Below are positions 14,816 through 19,692 of a stretch of DNA of 19,692 nt, in pieces. The stretch spans positions 1-19,692 of the forward strand of contig CAZHHW010000062.1 in the NCBI GenBank assembly GCA_964532385.1. Reading direction: 5' to 3'. The stretch is from UBA6921 sp964532385. Its GTDB lineage: Bacteria > Pseudomonadota > Gammaproteobacteria > SG8-11. Position 1 is the first letter of the stretch. Each line of letters opens with the position of its first letter. The position numbers and the translations under genes are program-made. The notes under the pieces are model-generated. The model was given only the letters and a program-made list of their open reading frames with translations. It had not been told where the DNA came from and ran no database searches.

Positions 14816-15745
14816 ATGACGAGTCGCAACTTTGGCCCGGTGCTGCTGGGCAGCATCGAGCTGTTCTGCAAAGCCGCCGAGCTCGGCAATTTCACGGCGG
14901 CGGCGGAAGCGCTGGGCGTCACTCCGGCGGCGGTCAGCCGTTCGGTCGGGCGGCTGGAAGATCGTCTTGGGCTGCGCTTGTTCGTGCGCACCACGCGCCG
15001 CGTGGCGTTGACCGACGACGGACGGGTGTACTTCGAACAATGCCGCGAAGCGCTGGCGCAGATCGAGCTGGCCGAACGCGCCATCACCGAACATCAAGTC
15101 GTGCCCAGCGGGGTGTTGCGCATCAGCGTGCCGACCGCGTACGGCCATTATCGCGTGCTGCCGTGTCTGCCAAAATTTGCCGCGTTGTATCCGTCGATCA
15201 AAATCGATATGCATGTTTCCAACCGCATCATCGATTTTGTCGAAGAGGGGTACGATCTCGCCATCCGCATGGGAGAGCAACAGGATTCGCGACTCATCGT
15301 GCGCAAGCTGGAGGATGCAACCCTGGGTGTGTTCGCGTCGCCGGACTACCTCAAACGCCGCGGCACACCGAAAACCTTGGATGAGTTACGTCAGCATGAC
15401 TGCGTGCAGTTCATTCTGCCCAGCACCGGACGGCCGATGTCCTGGATCTTTCGCGACCACGGCACCGATGTGGATTTCGCATTCGAAAGCCGGGTGCGCG
15501 TGCAGCAGGACTTGCTGGGTTGCGTAACCTACGCGCGCGCCGGGGGCGGGTGTTTTCAGATTTATCATCACGTCGCGCAGGAGGATGTCGCGCGCGGCGA
15601 GCTGGTTGAAATGCTGCAAACGTATCGCGGGCGCACGCGGCCGTTTTCGATCGTATACCCGCAAAACCGGCACCTCTCGGCAAAAGTACGCGCTTTTGTT
15701 GACTTTATTGTGCAGGAAATAGCCCGGATTACATCACCGGCCTAG
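14816..15745 (+). CDS. LysR family transcriptional regulator
   Basis: DNA-binding regulator of 309 residues. The N-terminal winged helix-turn-helix spans about 13-72 (FTAAAEALGVTPAAVSRSVG, then LEDRLGLRLFVRTTRRVALT). The rest is the LysR effector-binding domain (about 98-300), of the CrgA-like kind. The inducer is unknown. It is divergent from the DJ-1/PfpI gene across a 123-bp region, the classic arrangement for a LysR regulator and its target. No clear Shine-Dalgarno is present. Its TAG stop overlaps the TAG of regA on the other strand in the palindrome CTAG. Confidence 0.93.
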   Translation: MTSRNFGPVLLGSIELFCKAAELGNFTAAAEALGVTPAAVSRSVGRLEDRLGLRLFVRTTRRVALTDDGRVYFEQCREALAQIELAERAITEHQVVPSGVLRISVPTAYGHYRVLPCLPKFAALYPSIKIDMHVSNRIIDFVEEGYDLAIRMGEQQDSRLIVRKLEDATLGVFASPDYLKRRGTPKTLDELRQHDCVQFILPSTGRPMSWIFRDHGTDVDFAFESRVRVQQDLLGCVTYARAGGGCFQIYHHVAQEDVARGELVEMLQTYRGRTRPFSIVYPQNRHLSAKVRAFVDFIVQEIARITSPA

Positions 15746-16287
15746 CGGCGCGCGGGGCGTTTGCCGAGTTTGCGTTGCAAGGTGCGCCGATGCATTTTCA
15801 GCGCACGCGCGGTCGCCGAGATGTTGTCGTCGTTTTCTTTCAACACTTTTTGAATGTGCTCCCATTGCAGGCGCTCCACGGAAGGCGGTGTCCCGCTCAC
15901 CGGAAAATCCGGATTGCCTTCATCCCGCAATAAGGCGGCAACGATTTCATCCGCATCGGCGGGCTTGGCAAGATAATGCGTCGCGCCCAGTTTTATAGCT
16001 TCCACCGCAGTTGCGATGCTGGCATAGCCAGTGAGCATGACGATGCGCGTTTCGGCATCCAGCTCCTTCAGGCGTTGGATCAGCACCAGGCCCGAGGGGC
16101 CGGACATTTTCAAATCAACGACTGCGTACTCGGGCGGATTTTCTGCGGCCAGCGCGCAGGCCGTGACCACATCGTGAGCCGTGCTTACTACAAAACCGCG
16201 TTTTTCCAATGCACGCGCCAGCACCTCGCAGAAGGTGAGGTCGTCGTCCACCAACAACAAACTTGCGGGTTCGGATTCGGTGTTCAC
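15742..16287 (-). CDS. regA: Redox response regulator RegA/PrrA/RoxR
   Basis: Response regulator of the RegA family, which in other Proteobacteria adjusts respiratory and redox genes. The 181 residues hold a receiver domain with the acidic pocket D14-D16, phosphoacceptor D58 in VVDLKMSG, T86 and K108. There is a Pro-containing linker (about 125-137), then the family-specific Fis-like helix-turn-helix (NISATARALKMHRRTLQRKL, 155-174). The start is GTG at 16287, overlapping the regB stop by 4 bp (GTGA). Candidate target sites lie at 18629-18703. Known homologues bind GCGNC-Nx-GNCGC. Confidence 0.95.
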   Translation of the reverse strand: MNTESEPASLLLVDDDLTFCEVLARALEKRGFVVSTAHDVVTACALAAENPPEYAVVDLKMSGPSGLVLIQRLKELDAETRIVMLTGYASIATAVEAIKLGATHYLAKPADADEIVAALLRDEGNPDFPVSGTPPSVERLQWEHIQKVLKENDDNISATARALKMHRRTLQRKLGKRPARR

Positions 16288-17642
16288 ACTGTTTTCCGCA
16301 GCCGTTGCAAGGGCAGCGTGACACGCGCACAGGCACCACCGCCTTCGTGATTGAACAGGCTGACCGTGCCGCCGAAGCGTTCGATGGTGGCGTTGGTCAG
16401 GAACAAACCGATACCCAAACCGCCGCCCGGCGCTTTGGTGGTGAAAAATGCATCACCGGCACGCTGTGCGACTTCAGCGTTGATACCCGGACCGTGATCG
16501 CGAATTTCGAGCGTAAGTTGCGTGCTATCCCAGCGCGCTTCCAGCTCAATGCCTTGCGGAGAAACATCGGCGGCATTGTTCAGCAGATTAAAAATAGACT
16601 GATCCAAGGTCCGTTCGACCACGAGTTCCGGCACCGGTTGCGCGCCTGCGAAATGCGCACGGATTTCGGTTTGCGGACGGGAAAGCTTCCATTGCTCGAT
16701 CAATTTACGCAAGTAATGCTCGCAGTCAACACGTGCTGCCTCATCGGCACGCGCGCTCAGGCGGGTGAGTATTACCTTGCAACGTTCGGTTTGGGCGCGC
16801 AACAGTCGCAAGTCTTGCGTGAGCGCGGGATCATCGGCATGATCCCGCTCCAATTCTGTCGTGATCACGGCCATGGTGGACAGCGGCGTGCCTAATTCAT
16901 GGGCTGCGCCGGCGGCCAGCGTACCCAGCGCCAGCACCTGTTCGTTGCGCAGAGTTTCTTCGCGTGCCTGCGCCAATTGCTGATCGCGTTCGCGCAGCGA
17001 TTGCGCCATGCGCGCAACAAACCAGGCGATTAACATGGCGCTGAGCGCGAAGTTCAGCCACATGCCCAGCAGGTGCAGACCGAAGCCGGACTGCGCGCCA
17101 TGCGCACCGTAATTGTCATGCAGTGCGACCCGCAGCAATTTATCCAGCAATTCCGCACTGCCGATCCCTTCCGGCAAGGGCGCGTATATGAACATTAAAG
17201 CGGTGTAACAGGCCAGCGCGGTAACAGCCACAGCTAAGGTGTAAGCGAACGGCAATATCGCGGCGGCGATCGACAACGGCAGCAAATAAAGCGTGATGAA
17301 CGGATTGGTTGAGCCGCCGGAAAAATACAGCAGCGCTGTCAACACGCCGATGTCGACATATAAATGGCCCGCCAATTCCACATCGGTGACCGGCCAGGGC
17401 TGGTAGAGCCGCCACCAGGTCAGTAAATTCGCGAAAGCCAGCGCCGCCGTCAGTCCGAAGAGATGACTTGCCGGCAGCGCCATGTCGAGCGCATACACGG
17501 CGGTCGCGATCACCGCAACCTGCACGCCTACCTCGATGGCGCGCAACAGTACGACGCGGCGTAAATTACGTAATTGCGGAGAAATTGAGCGGGTAATGAA
17601 CATGGCAGACACTATTGTAGCGATGAGTGCCGGGTTCATCAC
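16284..17642 (-). CDS. regB: Redox sensor histidine kinase RegB/PrrB/RoxS
   Basis: Inner-membrane kinase that senses the quinone or oxidation state and phosphorylates RegA. The first 215 of 452 residues hold about six membrane segments, with the RegB quinone-site motif GGSTNPF (109-115). The kinase core has the phosphorylated H248 in GAAHELGTPLST, the redox-active cysteine C288 in TERCKVIL, the N-box NLLNNAAD (352-359), DHGPGI (382-387) and GGGLGIGL (406-413). The first codon is GTG (17642) followed by ATG (17639); a third in-frame ATG is at 17603. It lies 29 bp after the small lipoprotein gene on the same strand, so it is probably in one operon with it. The senC/prrC gene found beside regB in Rhodobacter is absent. 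Confidence 0.94.
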   Translation of the reverse strand: MMNPALIATIVSAMFITRSISPQLRNLRRVVLLRAIEVGVQVAVIATAVYALDMALPASHLFGLTAALAFANLLTWWRLYQPWPVTDVELAGHLYVDIGVLTALLYFSGGSTNPFITLYLLPLSIAAAILPFAYTLAVAVTALACYTALMFIYAPLPEGIGSAELLDKLLRVALHDNYGAHGAQSGFGLHLLGMWLNFALSAMLIAWFVARMAQSLRERDQQLAQAREETLRNEQVLALGTLAAGAAHELGTPLSTMAVITTELERDHADDPALTQDLRLLRAQTERCKVILTRLSARADEAARVDCEHYLRKLIEQWKLSRPQTEIRAHFAGAQPVPELVVERTLDQSIFNLLNNAADVSPQGIELEARWDSTQLTLEIRDHGPGINAEVAQRAGDAFFTTKAPGGGLGIGLFLTNATIERFGGTVSLFNHEGGGACARVTLPLQRLRKTV

Positions 17643-17671
17643 CCGTCAATGCGACCCAGGATGTGTCACGG

Positions 17672-17860
17672 TTAACCCGGCGGGATTAAATCCGCAGGCA
17701 GTTTACCGTTCGTGGGTGGCGCTTCCAATACCATGGCTGTCGGGTCCAGGCCATTGTCGGAGGGTGTTATCTGTGTATTCTCATTATTGTTGTTTTTTGA
17801 CGAACTGTTGCATGCAGCGCCCAACAGACACAGGGCAACAATCGAAAGGAATCTGTTCAT
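17672..17860 (-). CDS. Small putative lipoprotein
   Basis: A 62-residue protein with a hydrophobic signal segment ending LLGAAC, so C17 is a probable lipidation site (the G at -3 is not ideal for a lipobox). The mature part is short and disordered, with SSSKNNNNEN and then a Pro-rich end, and has no recognisable domain. A strong GGAGGA ribosome site precedes the ATG. It lies 18 bp after the YcnI-like gene and 29 bp before regB on the same strand, which supports one transcript. Function unknown. Confidence 0.75.
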   Translation of the reverse strand: MNRFLSIVALCLLGAACNSSSKNNNNENTQITPSDNGLDPTAMVLEAPPTNGKLPADLIPPG

Positions 17861-17878
17861 GACAATATCCTCCGAAAG

Positions 17879-18562
17879 TTAATACTTCACCCAGAATTCC
17901 TGTCCCATCGGAATGGTGGTGAGCGCATTGGTGATCAATTTCGTCGTCTCGGCGTTGACGCTGTACGCTGCGCCGTTCGACCATACGATTTGCGCATCGG
18001 CGAAGAAATTAGGAAATGCCGCGACATCGATCGCGACTTGCGCGGTGTACTTGTTCCAGCCGGGTTTGCGCGCTGGCTGTAGATACAGCTTCGCAGCGTT
18101 CGCGCCAATCCACTCCGATTTTGACGCTCCTTGGTTGCACACATGGGTTATGTCAAACGCCAGCGAGGTCATCGGTGCATCGGGCAGGGTTGCTCTGAAA
18201 GTGGCTTGATACAGATTTGAATCTTCATCATTAACGCCGGTATTGGTCCATAAAATTTTGGTTACGTTGCCAACCTCGTCTTTTACGACGGTCGCCTTGC
18301 CCCATGTCGCATCCATGGGCTGCACACCCGTGACGCCCGCGGGAATAACAACCTCAAGCACTTCAGTGTCGTAATTGCGTTTTGTGGTCGTGCCCTCTAC
18401 CGCAACCTCACAGCCATGTCCCGTGAGTGTGGCGTTATAGCCTTTTCCGGCCACCGGAACTCGCGTTACATCCATCACGAAGACGGTATGCGCTTGCACC
18501 GGCTGGAGCGCGCCCAAGATCAAAACAACTGAAGCCGCGAGTGTGGTCGTAGCGTGTTTCAT
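17879..18562 (-). CDS. Periplasmic YcnI-like (DUF1775-type) protein
   Basis: A 227-residue exported protein. The signal peptide (1-24) ends PVQA and would leave a mature N-terminal histidine (H25, HTVFVMDV), the kind of N-terminus used for copper in YcnI and related proteins. The body resembles YcnI/DUF1775: GHGCEVAVEG with C51, VVIPAGVTGVQPMDATWGK (71-89), then the block ATFRATLPDAPMTSLAFDI and a second Cys C142. The two cysteines may form a disulfide. Copper handling is inferred from this resemblance, not shown. The ATG at 18562 has GGGAGA 7 nt upstream; the frame is open further upstream but without a signal peptide start. First gene of the putative ycnI-lipoprotein-regB-regA unit. Confidence 0.7.
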   Translation of the reverse strand: MKHATTTLAASVVLILGALQPVQAHTVFVMDVTRVPVAGKGYNATLTGHGCEVAVEGTTTKRNYDTEVLEVVIPAGVTGVQPMDATWGKATVVKDEVGNVTKILWTNTGVNDEDSNLYQATFRATLPDAPMTSLAFDITHVCNQGASKSEWIGANAAKLYLQPARKPGWNKYTAQVAIDVAAFPNFFADAQIVWSNGAAYSVNAETTKLITNALTTIPMGQEFWVKY

Positions 18563-18599
18563 AACAAATCTCCCTATTGTTGGTTGAACTGGCGGATGC

Positions 18600-18628
18600 A
18601 TCTTAGCCACGCCTCCCTGCGGCAGGAA
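18600..18628 (-). promoter_or_regulatory. Candidate promoter of the YcnI-like operon
   Basis: Minus-strand -10-like TAAGAT (18600-18605) lies 17 bp from a poor -35, TTCCTG (18623-18628). The first RegA-type box is centred at 18637, just upstream of the -35, which is the usual place for an activator. A weak -35 beside an activator site fits, but this is a candidate only. Confidence 0.3.
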
Positions 18629-18645
18629 TGCGGCATTTTGTCGCA
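18629..18645. promoter_or_regulatory. RegA/PrrA-type box 1 (YcnI-like operon side)
   Basis: TGCGGC-ATTTT-GTCGCA, a near-perfect dyad with one mismatch. The core GCGGC-N5-GTCGC (18630-18644) fits the GCGNC-Nx-GNCGC pattern of RegA/PrrA regulators. Its centre is 75 bp upstream of the YcnI-like start codon. Together with box 2 it forms a 20-bp inverted repeat (18627-18646 and 18686-18705) with one mismatch. Confidence 0.65.
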
Positions 18646-18686
18646 CGCACGGTAAGCGGCGTGGTCTACGACCCGCGAGCAACGGG

Positions 18687-18703
18687 TGCGACAAAATGTC
18701 GCA
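18687..18703. promoter_or_regulatory. RegA/PrrA-type box 2 (outer-membrane protein side)
   Basis: TGCGAC-AAAAT-GTCGCA, a perfect 7-bp-arm palindrome around AAA. The core GCGAC-N5-GTCGC (18688-18702) fits GCGNC-Nx-GNCGC exactly. Its centre is 71 bp upstream of the plus-strand start codon at 18766 and 58 bp from the centre of box 1. Confidence 0.68.
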
Positions 18704-18765
18704 TTTTCATCGCCACGCAAGTGCGCAACGATACCTCTCGCTTTGTAAAACAATGGAATCGAACC

Positions 18766-19656
18766 ATGCGCCAATGGATGACTCTGAGCCTATCGCTGAC
18801 GGCGTTGTGCGCCTCGAATACAGTGTTCGCCTGCGCGACATGTCTGTGCGGCGATCCCACCATCACCACGATGGGCACTGAAAAACCGTTCGCGGGACGC
18901 ATGCGCTTTGGAGTCGAGTATCTGTCGCGCGGCGAAACGGCGGCACAACCTGGGATCAGCGAGTTTGAAGTCGACGAACAGCGCGTCACTTACAGCTTCA
19001 GCTACGCGCTTAATTCAGACTGGATGTTCGCCGCCAGCCTGCCCATGGTGACTAAAAAAGTAGCACGATTTGACACATCTAAAGCGCAAGGCAGCGGCCT
19101 GGGCGACATGGATTTATCCGCGCGTTGGTTCGTGGGCAAAGACGAAAGCTTTCCGGTGAAGTACCTGTGGGGAGTGCAATTCGGATTGCGCGTACCGACT
19201 TCATCGGAGCAGAAAAAAAACGGGGACGCGATCGACATCGATGCGCAACCCGGCGTGGGCGCGACCATCCCCAGCGTAGGGATTTGGTACGGACGGTATG
19301 CCATGCCCTGGTTCTTCTACACCAGCGCGGCGATACAGCACGCCGTGACCGAAGGTTATCAGGACTACCAGGCCGGCGACGTCGCGCTGGTCACCGGCTT
19401 AGTGCAATACGCGCTGAATTACGGCGTCGCCGTGCAGCTCAGCCTGGATGGTCGTTTCAAAAAACACGACAAATATGACGGTGTAGCCGATGATGATTCC
19501 GGCGGTGTGCTGGTCATGGCCACGCCGGGAATTGCCTGGACGCCGATGGAAGATCTGGTTGTCAACATGAGCTACCAGATCCCGGCCATTGAGAATCCTA
19601 ACGGCCGTCAAGAAGAAGATCCCACTTTCCGAATCGGAGTTGCGTATGACTTTTAA
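18766..19656 (+). CDS. Outer-membrane beta-barrel protein with N-terminal CATCLCGDPT motif
   Basis: A 296-residue exported protein, likely an outer-membrane barrel or transporter-like protein. The signal peptide (1-22, ending TVFA) is followed directly by CATCLCGDPTITTMG, with cysteines at 23, 26 and 28, a probable metal site (C23 could also be lipidated). Alternating strands follow, with short acidic loops such as DIDAQ and YDGVADDDSGG, and the last residue is phenylalanine, as in barrels. Family membership is a recollection of similar Cys-motif 'transporter' proteins, not a firm call. The ATG at 18766 has GGAA 7 nt upstream; the upstream in-frame extension to 18628 crosses box 1 and box 2 and is rejected. 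It is divergent from the YcnI-like gene and overlaps the next gene by 11 bp. Confidence 0.75.
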   Translation: MRQWMTLSLSLTALCASNTVFACATCLCGDPTITTMGTEKPFAGRMRFGVEYLSRGETAAQPGISEFEVDEQRVTYSFSYALNSDWMFAASLPMVTKKVARFDTSKAQGSGLGDMDLSARWFVGKDESFPVKYLWGVQFGLRVPTSSEQKKNGDAIDIDAQPGVGATIPSVGIWYGRYAMPWFFYTSAAIQHAVTEGYQDYQAGDVALVTGLVQYALNYGVAVQLSLDGRFKKHDKYDGVADDDSGGVLVMATPGIAWTPMEDLVVNMSYQIPAIENPNGRQEEDPTFRIGVAYDF

Positions 19657-19692
19657 TCGCAATGCTGCGTTGTTGTGTATTTCCAGCGCCAT
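19646..19692 (+). CDS. Start of another exported protein (truncated by the window edge)
   Basis: An ATG at 19646 with GGAG 6 nt upstream opens a frame beginning MTFNRNAALLCISSA, which looks like the start of a signal peptide. It overlaps the end of the outer-membrane protein gene by 11 bp, a sign of a coupled operon. Only 15 codons are visible, so the product cannot be identified. A SCO/SenC or other metal protein would fit the neighbourhood, but there is no evidence for that. Confidence 0.6.
   Translation, partial: MTFNRNAALLCISSA

Noticed and set aside
18563..18694. Upstream extension of the YcnI-like gene to 18694
   Set aside because: It would run through both the putative promoter and RegA-type box 1 and would bury the signal peptide. 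The start at 18562 has a good ribosome site.
18755..18765. GGAATCGAACC, the complement of a tRNA T-loop (GGTTCGATTCC)
   Set aside because: No acceptor, anticodon or D stems can be formed around it, and it overlaps the ribosome site of the outer-membrane protein gene.

Overview
The window looks like a gammaproteobacterial chromosome. The 5' end of a 16S rRNA gene at the left edge (minus strand) has a gamma-type start, the biotin genes run in the gammaproteobacterial order bioB-bioF-bioH-bioC-bioD, and there is a RegB/RegA (PrrBA, RoxSR) redox two-component pair. No phage, transposase, CRISPR array or tRNA gene was found. The genus cannot be named from the sequence.

Layout. 1-364 (minus): 16S 5' end, an antitermination leader (boxB, boxA, boxC) and two tandem strong promoters. 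405-1592 (minus): tyrS, directly upstream of the rRNA promoters. 1862-3202 (plus): a MepM-like peptidoglycan endopeptidase, with a possible 38-residue small protein antisense to its end. 3518-5206: a large exported c-type cytochrome with an unusual modular build (choice-of-anchor V-like domain split by a Met/Gly/Pro repeat, two PKD domains, cytochrome c domain, sorting-signal-like tail). 5419-5994: a YfaZ-like outer-membrane protein, convergent with comF (5991-6740, minus). 6778-11559: the biotin operon, tightly coupled from bioF onward; a REP-like inverted pair separates bioB from bioF, and bioA is absent. 11765-13174: a lone AlbA_2/HATPase gene that looks acquired. 13321-14692 (minus): PEBP-family and DJ-1/PfpI-family stress-type proteins, with a divergent LysR regulator (14816-15745).

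15742-19692 is the most interesting part. A minus-strand unit runs from a YcnI-like periplasmic protein through a small lipoprotein to regB and regA. A divergent plus-strand unit encodes a Cys-motif outer-membrane protein and the start of another exported protein. The shared intergenic region carries two near-palindromes, TGCGGC-ATTTT-GTCGCA and TGCGAC-AAAAT-GTCGCA, that fit the RegA/PrrA recognition pattern GCGNC-Nx-GNCGC. Each lies about 70-75 bp upstream of one of the two start codons. I infer an autoregulated redox regulon linked to envelope metal handling, probably copper.

Other points: the biotin synthase lacks the usual first auxiliary-cluster cysteine and resembles the type of anaerobes. 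Two convergent gene pairs share palindromic stop codons (TTAA and CTAG). Three copies of a 36-bp REP-like palindrome are dispersed in the window.
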